From NCBI GenBank assembly GCA_045600865.1, contig JAZRYS010000268.1, positions 1-45,002 of the forward strand: a stretch of DNA of 45,002 nucleotides, in the 5' to 3' direction. Each line of letters begins with the position of its first letter. Position 1 is the first letter of the stretch. The position numbers and the translations under genes were made by a program. A model generated the notes under the pieces. It worked only from the letters and a program-made list of their open reading frames with translations, ran no database searches and was not told the origin of the DNA. Source of the DNA: Aphodosoma sp045600865 (GTDB lineage: Bacteria > Bacteroidota > Bacteroidia > Bacteroidales > Paludibacteraceae). Of the stretch, positions 25,867-34,490 are shown piece by piece.

Positions 25867-27216
25867 ATGAACATTTTACGTAACGACATCGACGTTAACA
25901 ACGCTCAGGTCACTATCACTATTGAGGAATCTGACTACGCTGAGAAGGTCGAGAAGGCACTCCGCGAGTACCGCCGCAAAGCAAATATTCCTGGTTTTCG
26001 TCCTGGAATGGCACCTCTCGGAATGATTAAAAAGATGTATGGCCGTGGTGTAAAGGCTGACGAACTCAACCGCACTCTGCAGGAGGCAATCTACAACTAC
26101 ATCCGCGAGAATAACATTGATATCCTCGGTGAACCTCTTCCTGTTGACGATCAACAGCAGGTTGATTTCGACAACGACAAGTCTTTCAACTTCAAGTTTG
26201 ACCTTGGTATAGCACCTGAATACGAGCCACAGCTCAACAAGCGTGACAACCTCACCGTCTATAACATCACAATTACTGACGAGATGATAGACAACCAGGT
26301 CAATAACTACGCTGGGCGTTTCGGAAACTACAAGGATGTCGAGGAAGCTCACGGAAAAGACATGATCAAGGGTTCTATGCGCCAGCTTGATGCTGAAGGC
26401 AAACCTGTAGAGGGTGGAATCTTCGTTGAGGAGACAACTATGGCTGCTGACTATATCAAGGATGAGGAACAACGCAAACTTCTTGAAGGAGCAAAGAAAG
26501 ATGGCAATGTACGCTTCAACCCTAAGAAGGCATACCAGAGCGATGTAGAACTCAGTTCAATGCTCCACATCACAAAGGAAGAGGCTGCAAATATGGATGC
26601 TGATTTCGAACTGAACATCAAACAGATTGTCCACTATGAGCCTTCTGAAATTAACCAAGAGCTCTTCGACAAGGTATATGGCAAAGACACTGTTAAATCC
26701 TTGGACGAGTTTCGCAAGAAAGTTGCTGATGGCATTCGCATGAACTACAAGGAAGATGCAGACTACAAACTCGGTCTTGATGCAAAGGCACTTGCAGTAA
26801 AGAAGATGAGCAAGCTCACTTACCCAGAAGATTTCCTCCGCCGCTGGTTGCTAGCCACTAACGAAAAGATGACTCAGGAGCAGGTTGACAAGGATTTCCC
26901 TTCCATGATGGAAGACCTCAAATGGTACATATTCAAGAATCGCGTTGCCAAGGCTAACGACATAAAAATCGAGGATGGCGACATCCAGGCATTTGCCCGT
27001 CGTATGGCACGTATGCAGTTCGCACAATATGGCATGACCGAAATTCCAGACGACATCCTTGACAACTACACAAAGGAGTATATGAAGAAGGAAGAAACTG
27101 TCCGTAACATTGCTGAAAAGGTAATCGAGGAGAAAGTTGTCGAAATTATGCGCAACGCTTGCAAGATTACCGAGACTGAGATAGCCCTCGATGATTTCAA
27201 CAAACTGTTCGAATAA
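25867..27216 (+). CDS. tig: Trigger factor, ribosome-associated chaperone
   Basis: The 449-residue protein binds near the ribosome exit tunnel and holds nascent chains. The ribosome-binding signature appears as NIPGFRPGMAPLGMIKKMYG near residues 39-58, where most bacteria have GFRxGKxP. A degenerate PPIase-like middle domain and a long helical C-terminal chaperone domain follow. Bacteroidetes trigger factors are similarly about 450 residues. It is the only plus-strand housekeeping gene here and is closed by the terminator at 27238-27262. Confidence 0.95.
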   Translation: MNILRNDIDVNNAQVTITIEESDYAEKVEKALREYRRKANIPGFRPGMAPLGMIKKMYGRGVKADELNRTLQEAIYNYIRENNIDILGEPLPVDDQQQVDFDNDKSFNFKFDLGIAPEYEPQLNKRDNLTVYNITITDEMIDNQVNNYAGRFGNYKDVEEAHGKDMIKGSMRQLDAEGKPVEGGIFVEETTMAADYIKDEEQRKLLEGAKKDGNVRFNPKKAYQSDVELSSMLHITKEEAANMDADFELNIKQIVHYEPSEINQELFDKVYGKDTVKSLDEFRKKVADGIRMNYKEDADYKLGLDAKALAVKKMSKLTYPEDFLRRWLLATNEKMTQEQVDKDFPSMMEDLKWYIFKNRVAKANDIKIEDGDIQAFARRMARMQFAQYGMTEIPDDILDNYTKEYMKKEETVRNIAEKVIEEKVVEIMRNACKITETEIALDDFNKLFE

Positions 27217-27237
27217 AATAACTGAGCTTTCAAGAAA

Positions 27238-27262
27238 GAAGGATGTCCGTTGGGCATCCTTC
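27238..27262. terminator. Bidirectional terminator between tig and panD
   Basis: Perfect 8-bp stem GAAGGATG (27238-27245) and CATCCTTC (27255-27262) with a 9-base loop. It is followed by TTTT on the plus strand and by TTTCTT on the minus strand, so it can end both convergent transcripts. Confidence 0.9.
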
Positions 27263-27270
27263 TTTTATAA

Positions 27271-27615
27271 TCATACTAATTTGTTTTTTACAGGAAAAAT
27301 CACTTTCGGTTTGAATTTCAAAGCATCCTCTCGTTCCATCCATGTATAAGCCATAATGATAACAATGTCCCCGACATTAAACAAATGGGCGGCAGCACCA
27401 TTCAGACAGATGACCCCGCTACCCCTTTCGCCAGGTATTGCGTATGTCTCTATTCTTGCCCCATTGGTATTATCCACAATCTGCACCTTCTCGTTAGGCA
27501 GGATGTCAGCAGCATCCATAAGGTCTTGGTCTATAGTCACGCTACCTATATACTCAAGGTTCGATTCTGTCACAATGACCCTATGCAGTTTGCTCTTCAA
27601 TAAATTAACGTACAT
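27271..27615 (-). CDS. panD: Aspartate 1-decarboxylase precursor
   Basis: It makes beta-alanine for pantothenate synthesis. The 114-residue pyruvoyl enzyme begins MYVNLLKSKLHRVIVTESNL and has the self-cleavage site YIGSVTID, with cleavage before the Ser to form the pyruvoyl group. NGAAAHLFNVGDIVIIMAY is the conserved second half. It lies 10 bases after panC, its pathway partner. Confidence 0.95.
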   Translation of the reverse strand: MYVNLLKSKLHRVIVTESNLEYIGSVTIDQDLMDAADILPNEKVQIVDNTNGARIETYAIPGERGSGVICLNGAAAHLFNVGDIVIIMAYTWMEREDALKFKPKVIFPVKNKLV

Positions 27616-27625
27616 GTTCTTTACC

Positions 27626-28474
27626 TTATTTGTAACGTATGTTGTCTATCAGACGGACTTTCCCGCAATATACGGTTATACAGCCAACTACATAGTCAGA
27701 ATCTCGCCAGTTCTCGATTGATTTCAAGGTCTTTCCGTCAACGATTTCGAAATACTCAACCTCCAGTCCATCATGGCGATTGATTGCTGCAATTGCGCAA
27801 TCGTGAAGTTCTTTCACTGATGTCTGGTTGAAAAATGTAGTGCTCTCTTTCAGCACGTCATGAATGTTCGTTGCAAGCTTCCTCTGTTCTTCGGTCAGCA
27901 GGGCATTCCGACTTGACAATGCCAGTCCGCTCTCTTCTCTGACGATTGGGCAGGCTACTATCTCAATATCAAACTTCATCACCTCCACCATTCTGCGTAT
28001 AATCGCCAGTTGCTGGAAATCCTTCTCACCGAAATAGGCTCTCTGGGGCTTGACTATCCGGAACAACTTACTGACCACCTGAACCACGCCATTGAAATGA
28101 CCAGGACGGAATTTTCCTTCCATCACCTCATCCAGTCCTCCAAAGTCGAACTGGAATCTGTTTTCCATCTCTTCCTTTGTATAGAATTCCTCTGCATCAG
28201 GTACGAACACGAAATCCACACCTATTTTTTCCAAGAGCTTTGCGTCCGCCTCAATGTTACGCGGATAAGTTTCAAGGTCAGTCTTGTTGTTGAATTGAGT
28301 CGGGTTGACAAACACAGAACATACAGCAATGTCATTTTCCTTTACAACACGCCTCGCCAAGGTCAAATGACCTTCATGCAACGCTCCCATTGTGGGCAGG
28401 AAACCCACACTCTTGTCTTTACTTTCCTTGCTGAGCAACTGCTCGAGTTCAAGGGCTGTCTTTACTAACTTCAT
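27626..28474 (-). CDS. panC: Pantothenate synthetase
   Basis: It joins pantoate and beta-alanine with ATP. The 282-residue protein has the nucleotide-binding signature FLPTMGALHEGHLTLAR, the adenylate site segment AYFGEKDFQQLAIIRRMV and the ESGLALSSRN motif. Its ATG overlaps the floA stop by 4 bases, and panD follows. Confidence 0.97.
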   Translation of the reverse strand: MKLVKTALELEQLLSKESKDKSVGFLPTMGALHEGHLTLARRVVKENDIAVCSVFVNPTQFNNKTDLETYPRNIEADAKLLEKIGVDFVFVPDAEEFYTKEEMENRFQFDFGGLDEVMEGKFRPGHFNGVVQVVSKLFRIVKPQRAYFGEKDFQQLAIIRRMVEVMKFDIEIVACPIVREESGLALSSRNALLTEEQRKLATNIHDVLKESTTFFNQTSVKELHDCAIAAINRHDGLEVEYFEIVDGKTLKSIENWRDSDYVVGCITVYCGKVRLIDNIRYK

Positions 28475-29445
28475 TTATCCGTAGGTTTTGCAGGACCTGC
28501 TATAGTCTGACGCATAGCAGTATCTGCTTCCATGTTTTTCATTCTATAGTAATCCATTATGCCGAGATTACCATTTCTGAATGCTTCAGCCATTGCCAAT
28601 GGCACTTGTGCCTCAGCTTCAATCACTCTTGCACGAGCCTCCTGAGCCTTTGCCTTCATCTCCTGCTCCTGTGCTATGGCCATAGCCCTGCGCTTCTCGG
28701 CACTTGCCTGAGCTATGTTCTTGTCAGCATTGGCCTGATCCATCTGCAACTGAGCACCTATGTTCTTACCAACATCAACATCCGCAATATCGATTGAGAG
28801 AATCTCGAATGCAGTGCCTGCATCAAGACCTTTTGACAATACAAGCTTTGATATTGAATCTGGATTTTCAAGCACACTCTTGTGGCTTTCGCTTGAACCG
28901 ATTGATGATACTATACCTTCACCTACACGTGCCAATACTGTCTCCTCGCCTGCACCACCTACCAACTGTTTGATATTTGCTCTCACTGTTACGCGAGCTT
29001 TGGCAAGCAACTGGATACCGTCTTTAGCCACTGAGGAAACAACTGGCGTATCAATAACTTTTGGATTTACGCTCATCTGTACTGCTTCAAACACATCACG
29101 TCCTGCAAGGTCTATGCTTGTTGCTGTCTTAAACGAAAGGTTAATATCTGCCTTTGCTGCCGATACAAGTGCATGCACTACTCGAACAACGTGTCCACCT
29201 GCCAGATAATGTGCTTCAAGTTCATCACGCGACAGACTGATTCCTGCCTTATGAGCTTCAATCATTGCATTGGCAATGATTGCTGGCGGCACTTTCCTGA
29301 TACGCATCAGAAAGAGTTGCATCAAGGAAATTCTAACACCAGAGACACGTGCAGAAAGCCACAATGAAAATGGCACAAAATAGAAAAAAATGCAGAGCAA
29401 TATAAATGCCACTACTGCTACAACAATCATTAGAATTTGTTCCAT
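28471..29445 (-). CDS. floA: Flotillin-like protein FloA
   Basis: The 324-residue SPFH-family protein organises membrane microdomains. It has an N-terminal hydrophobic segment (residues about 5-28), then the SPFH-like core. An Ala/Glu-rich coiled region with EKRRAMAIAQEQEMKAKAQE and ARARVIEAEAQVPLAMAEAF follows, and is distinctive for the FloA/YqfA type. It follows nfeD by 1 base, the usual partner arrangement. Confidence 0.93.
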   Translation of the reverse strand: MEQILMIVVAVVAFILLCIFFYFVPFSLWLSARVSGVRISLMQLFLMRIRKVPPAIIANAMIEAHKAGISLSRDELEAHYLAGGHVVRVVHALVSAAKADINLSFKTATSIDLAGRDVFEAVQMSVNPKVIDTPVVSSVAKDGIQLLAKARVTVRANIKQLVGGAGEETVLARVGEGIVSSIGSSESHKSVLENPDSISKLVLSKGLDAGTAFEILSIDIADVDVGKNIGAQLQMDQANADKNIAQASAEKRRAMAIAQEQEMKAKAQEARARVIEAEAQVPLAMAEAFRNGNLGIMDYYRMKNMEADTAMRQTIAGPAKPTDK

Positions 29446-29446
29446 A

Positions 29447-29914
29447 CTATAAAACTTTAACTATTAATTTATTGTCTTCAATTGATACTACTTCAACATC
29501 GCATTTCTGATCCACAAAGCCATCCATCGACTTTGCCTCGTACTCCTTACCGTTCACAACCACCTTACCCATAGGTGCCAGACGAGACGAAGTCACACCT
29601 TTCATTCCCATCTCTACCTTGTCAACATCATAGAGATTGCTGGTTTCTTTCAATTCCGTATCAAGCGACATCTTGTCCAATGCCTTGCTTTTGACAAATA
29701 TCCAGATTCCAATGCCCAAGACGACCAACCATATAATGGTTGTCACCAGTCCTGCCGTCACGCTCACTTTGCTGAAAGCATACCATACTGCCACTCCTCC
29801 GAACACCACGGACACTACTCCGCACACAGAAAAGCCCGGCAGTAGGAATATCTCCATCAGCAGGAACACAACGCTTACAAGCACCAATAGGCCTACTACT
29901 AATAATTCACTCAT
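29447..29914 (-). CDS. NfeD-like membrane protein
   Basis: The 155-residue protein has three hydrophobic segments (about residues 3-25, 27-50 and 53-75). A C-terminal OB-fold domain follows, with GMKGVTSSRLAPMGKVVVNG, typical of short NfeD proteins. These pair with flotillins in membrane quality control, and floA lies directly downstream. It overlaps the end of the 29907-30998 gene by 8 bases. Confidence 0.88.
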   Translation of the reverse strand: MSELLVVGLLVLVSVVFLLMEIFLLPGFSVCGVVSVVFGGVAVWYAFSKVSVTAGLVTTIIWLVVLGIGIWIFVKSKALDKMSLDTELKETSNLYDVDKVEMGMKGVTSSRLAPMGKVVVNGKEYEAKSMDGFVDQKCDVEVVSIEDNKLIVKVL

Positions 29915-30998
29915 ATTGCTTTCTTTCTAATCGTCTTATCTCTTTTATCAACTCTTTGAGTCTATCCTTTGTCGCTATCAGATATCTCTCATCTTCCACA
30001 ATGTCATTACTCAGATTCTGTTTTTCTTCGGCAGATTCCAACATTCTGAAATTCGCTCTCTTGCTCTCAAGCACCAATTCAACAAGCCGCATCTCTTTCT
30101 CTATATCCGTCATCTCTAAGTATTTATACCTTGCCTCAGCACTTCTGAAATCCTCAATCCTGGTATAAATAATCCTGTCGCTCACATAGAATTTCATCAC
30201 AACACCTGTCTCTTTGGCATCATTTTCTACCACCGGCAAAGGCTTACGCTCTGCTGTCTCTTTGACCTCACCATTTTCATATTTATAGACATACACTATC
30301 ACGGTGTCACCATCCTGACCATTGTCTGTCACCCACAAGCCCATGCCTGCAAGGTCATCAACCATCATCAGGTAGTCATTTCCAAGACTATTGAACGGCA
30401 TTCCTACGTTATGTGGCATCTGATAGTCGAAGGTCTCGCTGTTGTAACGTGTCATGAAGATGTCATAACCGCCTATTGAGCCATGACCCTCAGATGCGAA
30501 ATAGAGCGTCACTCCGTCAGACATTTCGTATGGAAAATTTTCGTTGGCTTCTGTGTTGACAGATTTAGAAAGTTTTTCCATCTCACCGTCTCCATATTGC
30601 CTGTATATGTCGTACCCGTTCTGGCTTTTCACACCCATAAGACGCTTCTGTCCACGCGTTGCAACGAACTCGGCACCACCATCCTCTCTCTGTATCATCT
30701 TGTTTCCACCCATCACCATCTCGCAAAGGCTCACCATATTCTCTTTCTTCACTTTTATACTGTCAACCAACTTTACATCCTTGGCATTGCTTTTCATTTC
30801 CTGACATGTGCGGGCTTTCATAATCAATTTTTCGCCTTCTGTTCTCTCATCATCTGTCACGTGCCTTCCAGTGCTCAAATATGTCTCTACCTTTGCTACA
30901 GCTTCATCATATCGTCCAGTCCTCATCATTTCCCAGTAAGTCTCAATGCTCTCTCCCCACGTCAGTATTAGCAATATGAAACAAAAAATGCTCTTCAT
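29907..30998 (-). CDS. Exported PD40-like protein of unknown function
   Basis: The ATG at 30998 gives 363 residues with a signal peptide (MKSIFCFILLILTWG). Residues about 20-70 look helical (YWEMMRTGRYDEAVAKVETY, TPR-like). The middle carries beta-propeller-like PD40/WD40 segments (GVTLYFASEGHGSIGGYDIF). The last about 80 residues form a charged coiled coil (EAEKQNL to RRLERKQYE region). Such proteins occur in Bacteroidetes envelopes; I cannot assign a function. It sits between rnz and nfeD in a continuous leftward operon. Confidence 0.75.
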   Translation of the reverse strand: MKSIFCFILLILTWGESIETYWEMMRTGRYDEAVAKVETYLSTGRHVTDDERTEGEKLIMKARTCQEMKSNAKDVKLVDSIKVKKENMVSLCEMVMGGNKMIQREDGGAEFVATRGQKRLMGVKSQNGYDIYRQYGDGEMEKLSKSVNTEANENFPYEMSDGVTLYFASEGHGSIGGYDIFMTRYNSETFDYQMPHNVGMPFNSLGNDYLMMVDDLAGMGLWVTDNGQDGDTVIVYVYKYENGEVKETAERKPLPVVENDAKETGVVMKFYVSDRIIYTRIEDFRSAEARYKYLEMTDIEKEMRLVELVLESKRANFRMLESAEEKQNLSNDIVEDERYLIATKDRLKELIKEIRRLERKQYE

Positions 30999-31012
30999 AA
31001 GAATATCAGTTA

Positions 31013-31927
31013 TCAAAACCAAAATGTCTCACCGTCTTTAGCACCGTAACTTTCTTGGAAAATTTCTCGTGCTTCGTCTTCAAACACCTTTACGTCTTTG
31101 TATGTCGAAGAATAATGCCCTATCACCAACTTTCTCACTGCTGCCTTACGTGCCAACTCTGCTGCCTGTGCTGCGGAACTGTGCATTCTTGTCTTAAGTT
31201 TCACCGCATCAACGCTCGACAAGTATGTAGCCTCGTGATACAACAGGTCAACACCTTTTATCAGGTCCAGGCAACTTTCAGAATAAGCAGTGTCGCTCAT
31301 GTAGGCAAACCTCTTGCTTGGAGTAGGTTCGAAAGTCAGTCTGGCATTTTCCACGACTTCACCAGCAGGTGTCACATAATCTGCGCCAACTATCAGGTTT
31401 TTGTATTCTGCCACTGGCACTTCCCAAGCATCGCACATCTGCTTGTTCAGATGTCTCGGCAGAGGTTTCTCCTCAAACAAGAACCCACACGTAGGCACTG
31501 TATGCTTTAGCGGTAGGGTCTTCACAGCAACAGCCCTGTCTTCGTATATAGTTTCAACCTTTCGGGGGTCGAATGGTGCAAAAATTATCTTGTACGGCGC
31601 GTCGGCACAAAAATACTTTATCTGAGTGCCGAACAGTTTCTCGATATCAGGATGTGCGTGTATCGTCAGGTCACTCATTCTCCCAAGCATTCCGAACGTT
31701 GACAGGAGTCCCATCAGTCCAAGACAATGGTCACCATGCAGGTGAGATATGAATATGTGTCCAAGCCTTGATGTCCTGGCAGCATACTGCTTTAGCCTTA
31801 TCTGCGCCCCCTCCCCACAATCAATCAAGAACTGCCTGTCCCTCATCTGCAATACATGGGCAGAGTGGAACCGCTCTATCGTTGCCTTCGCCGACCCGCA
31901 ACCCAATATCTTGAACGAATAGTCCAA
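31013..31927 (-). CDS. rnz: Ribonuclease Z
   Basis: This 304-residue metallo-beta-lactamase endonuclease matures the 3' end of tRNAs. The zinc motif SHLHGDHCLGLMGLL, the LIDCGEGAQIRLKQ segment, MSDTAYSE and the late HSSAAQAAELARKA and VIGHYSSTYKD all fit RNase Z. The beginning (LGCGSAKATIERFHSA) departs from the common GCGSAxPT pattern but is at the right place. It starts 24 bases after the SPOR gene, and a CAATTG-rich repeat fills the gap. Confidence 0.93.
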   Translation of the reverse strand: MDYSFKILGCGSAKATIERFHSAHVLQMRDRQFLIDCGEGAQIRLKQYAARTSRLGHIFISHLHGDHCLGLMGLLSTFGMLGRMSDLTIHAHPDIEKLFGTQIKYFCADAPYKIIFAPFDPRKVETIYEDRAVAVKTLPLKHTVPTCGFLFEEKPLPRHLNKQMCDAWEVPVAEYKNLIVGADYVTPAGEVVENARLTFEPTPSKRFAYMSDTAYSESCLDLIKGVDLLYHEATYLSSVDAVKLKTRMHSSAAQAAELARKAAVRKLVIGHYSSTYKDVKVFEDEAREIFQESYGAKDGETFWF

Positions 31928-31966
31928 TTGTCAATTCTCAATTGCCAATTTTCAATTTTTCAATTG
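31925..31966. repeat. CAATTG-type short repeat cluster
   Basis: Six spaced copies of the hexamer family CAATTG/CAATTC/CAATTT lie within 42 bases between the SPOR gene and rnz, overlapping the SPOR stop. Such tracts are frequent in Bacteroidetes intergenic DNA. Confidence 0.6.
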
Positions 31967-32593
31967 TACCAGACACCACGCATCAGGGAATTCCTCAAGT
32001 ATGTCGGCAATCTTAGCTTTTGCCTCCTGATAGGTATCGAAAGAGGCCAGTATCACACGGAACATTCCTCGTTCATTGACAACGATTACAGGCTTATAAT
32101 CAGCACCGCTCATCTCGTTCTTCAGTCTTTCGGCATTGTCCTTCTTGCCGAAGCTGCCTATCACGACATTATATTCCTTCAGTTCCGCATCTTTCTGACC
32201 AGCAACGACTGTGAACTTCTCCTGGCGTGTCACCTCTGGCTCTTCAAACTTGTTGACATTCTCTTTCGCCTCTGTGTTGACGACGGTATCCTTCACCTGC
32301 TTTTCAACCACTGAGACAACTGCTATTTCGGGGTCTGGTGTTACCTCTGCCGACGGCTCGTTTGCAATATCCAACCTGACAGGTTCCAGAACTGTCTCAC
32401 CGCCTCCAGGACGTTTTCTGACAATCGCATCTGGCTTCGGCACGACTGTCACCGTATCAGCAGCCACACGCTCCATTTTCTCCTTTGCCACAGGGTTTTG
32501 GGCTTTTGCGTATGCACCCGGAGCATCTTGCACCTTGCAACTTGCCATTATCACCCCCATCAAAGCAAAAACAAACACAACTATCCTTGTCAT
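31952..32593 (-). CDS. SPOR-domain lipoprotein
   Basis: The 213-residue protein has a lipoprotein signal with the lipobox ending at Cys19 (GVIMASC). A Pro/Val/Glu-rich linker of about 110 residues follows, then a C-terminal SPOR domain (YNVVIGSFGKKDNAERLKNE, GMFRVILASFDTYQEAKAKI). SPOR domains bind denuded glycan strands of peptidoglycan, often at the division site. It stands alone between the GatB/YqeY gene and rnz with its own -7 element. Confidence 0.88.
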   Translation of the reverse strand: MTRIVVFVFALMGVIMASCKVQDAPGAYAKAQNPVAKEKMERVAADTVTVVPKPDAIVRKRPGGGETVLEPVRLDIANEPSAEVTPDPEIAVVSVVEKQVKDTVVNTEAKENVNKFEEPEVTRQEKFTVVAGQKDAELKEYNVVIGSFGKKDNAERLKNEMSGADYKPVIVVNERGMFRVILASFDTYQEAKAKIADILEEFPDAWCLVQLKN

Positions 32594-32621
32594 ATCTTCC
32601 GCATTATGATATTTTGCGCTG

Positions 32622-32629
32622 CAAAGTTA
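32622..32629 (-). promoter_or_regulatory. -7 element before the SPOR gene
   Basis: TAACTTTG on the minus strand, 29 bases before the ATG. TTTG copies lie 12 and 25 bases further upstream, so the -33 spacing is not standard. Confidence 0.45.
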
Positions 32630-32671
32630 CTACTTTTATTTCAAACCACGCCTACAAAACATGCTTTTTTT

Positions 32672-33120
32672 TCAACCAAGCACTTTCTTGACTATTGCCG
32701 ATATTGTCCTTCCCTCTGCTTTACCTGCCAACTGTTTGGTTACCACACTCATAACCTTACCCATCTCAGCCATTGTCTTGGCACCAACCTGCTCAGCTAC
32801 GGCTCTCACAGCTTTTTCTATCTCCTCCTCACTCATCATTTCTGGCAGATATTTCTTATAGATATTTATCTGATTCTGATACTCGTCAACAAGATCCTGA
32901 CGGTTCTGGCTTTTGAACATCTCAATAGCATCTTCACCCTGCTTCTTCATCTTCTGGATAATCTTGATTGCCACTTCATCTGTAACTTCGCCATTGCCAC
33001 CTTTGGCTGTTTTTGCTTCAAGCAGTTCTTTCTTGATTCCACGTAATGCCTCTGTCTCGGCATGATTTCTTGCGAGCATGCCTTCTTGATATCCTCGCTG
33101 ATTTGTTCAAACATTCCCAT
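32672..33120 (-). pseudogene. GatB/YqeY-domain protein with a one-base frameshift near its start
   Basis: The frame 32672-33079 gives 135 residues of a YqeY-type protein (LARNHAETEALRGIKKELLE to TISAIVKKVLG). The true N-terminus lies upstream in another frame: the ATG at 33120 reads MGMFEQISEDIKKA and then misses one base in the last Ala codon, exactly where MLARNH continues. A single-base deletion or a sequencing error explains this. Translation from the internal ATG at 33079 would give a protein lacking 14 residues of the first helix. YqeY proteins share the tRNA-contacting tail domain of GatB, and their role is unclear. Confidence 0.75.
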
Positions 33121-33138
33121 AATATAATGCTTTAATTA

Positions 33139-34485
33139 TCAATTTCTAATCCGCCAGTACTGAGGATACAGGTTATTGCACCTGTTACCTACATTCTTTG
33201 CCCAGCCTAAGACATACCCTTCACTCTTCACAAGCACCATTCCACGTTCTGTACCCTCTGCTCCTATCGCCTCGCATCTCAGATATTTCATAGCCGTTTC
33301 ATGGTCAAGATTCATAGTTTGGAACTTGGTCTCGTCCAGCGCAAGCGAGAGAGCCAAGCCCGGTGCAGGCACAATGTCCTTTCCCTTTACAATTCCATAT
33401 TCCACGCCACAAGTTCTCACGTTCAACCCTGCCGACATCACTTTCTCTACTATCTCGCCAAATTTCTTTCTCACAGCCCAATACTCACCATTCAGTTCAG
33501 TCACGACATATTCATCACTATTGCGGAGCCATTCTGCCTTCAGTCCTTTGTCTTTAGTCTTCAGCCCTTTGCCTTCGGTCTTATGTTTTTTGTCTTCAGT
33601 TTTTTGTCCTTTGCGCAGCAAAACCATGAACAGGCCTTCGCCCTTTACTTTGTGTGGAAAAAAATGATACCCGCCACTTCTTGCCTTCACAATGCCCCAC
33701 TCTTCTTTTATATCCACATCTTCAACCACACCTCCAAGTTCCCGCACTATCCACTCCACGTTTTCTTCATCTTCCATCGCATTGTATGTGCATGTGCTGT
33801 AAACCATTACGCAACCTTCTTTCAACGTCTTCCATGCACTTCTGACTATCTCACGCTGACGAGTCTGGCACATCATCACATTCTCCATCGACCACTCGCT
33901 GATTGCCTCTGGCTCTTTGCGGAACATTCCTTCGCCTGAGCAAGGAGCATCCACCACAACTGCATCAAACGTCTCGCCAAGTCTCTCATATTTGCCCAGG
34001 CCTTCGTTCGTCACAATCCAGTTGTCTCTACCCCACTTCATCATATTCTCAATCAGCACATTGCACCGCTTTGCCACAAACTCGTTGCTCACCAGAAAGC
34101 CGTCATCCGAAAGATATTGGTTTATGAGAGTTGATTTGCCACCAGGGGCAGCACATGCATCCAGAACAAAAGCGTTCCTTGAAACCTTCTCCTCAAGCAC
34201 CTTCCAAAGGAACATCGACGAAGCCTCCTGCACATAATATCCTCCCGCATGAAACGCCACATCATCAACGAACCTGAAATTCTCCGGAATGTTTACATAA
34301 TGCCCATAGGGACACCATTTCACGCTGTCCAGCAACTGCAGTCTTTTATCTTTGGTCGCTGGCTTTCTGTCGTTTATGCGTATGCTTCTCACAGCAGCCC
34401 CACTTTCGATAGAAGCCACCAACTTCTCCACCTCTTCATCGCACATCACCTCCTTCAACAATCCTATAAAATCCTTATCAAGCAT
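33139..34485 (-). CDS. RsmF/NOP2-type rRNA cytosine-5 methyltransferase
   Basis: The ATG at 34485 gives 448 residues. SAM site DACAAPGGKSTLINQ, catalytic motif DAPCSGEGMFRKEP and the second Cys in YSTCTYNAMEDEENVEWIV identify an m5C RNA methyltransferase of the RsmB/RsmF group. The C-terminal part has the RsmF-type domain that ends near AKNVGNRCNNLYPQYWRIR. Between them is a lysine-rich linker with repeated K-T-E-D-K and K-G-L-K units. It starts 5 bases after the ABC-F gene and is cotranscribed with it. Confidence 0.92.
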   Translation of the reverse strand: MLDKDFIGLLKEVMCDEEVEKLVASIESGAAVRSIRINDRKPATKDKRLQLLDSVKWCPYGHYVNIPENFRFVDDVAFHAGGYYVQEASSMFLWKVLEEKVSRNAFVLDACAAPGGKSTLINQYLSDDGFLVSNEFVAKRCNVLIENMMKWGRDNWIVTNEGLGKYERLGETFDAVVVDAPCSGEGMFRKEPEAISEWSMENVMMCQTRQREIVRSAWKTLKEGCVMVYSTCTYNAMEDEENVEWIVRELGGVVEDVDIKEEWGIVKARSGGYHFFPHKVKGEGLFMVLLRKGQKTEDKKHKTEGKGLKTKDKGLKAEWLRNSDEYVVTELNGEYWAVRKKFGEIVEKVMSAGLNVRTCGVEYGIVKGKDIVPAPGLALSLALDETKFQTMNLDHETAMKYLRCEAIGAEGTERGMVLVKSEGYVLGWAKNVGNRCNNLYPQYWRIRN

Positions 34486-34490
34486 GGTTA

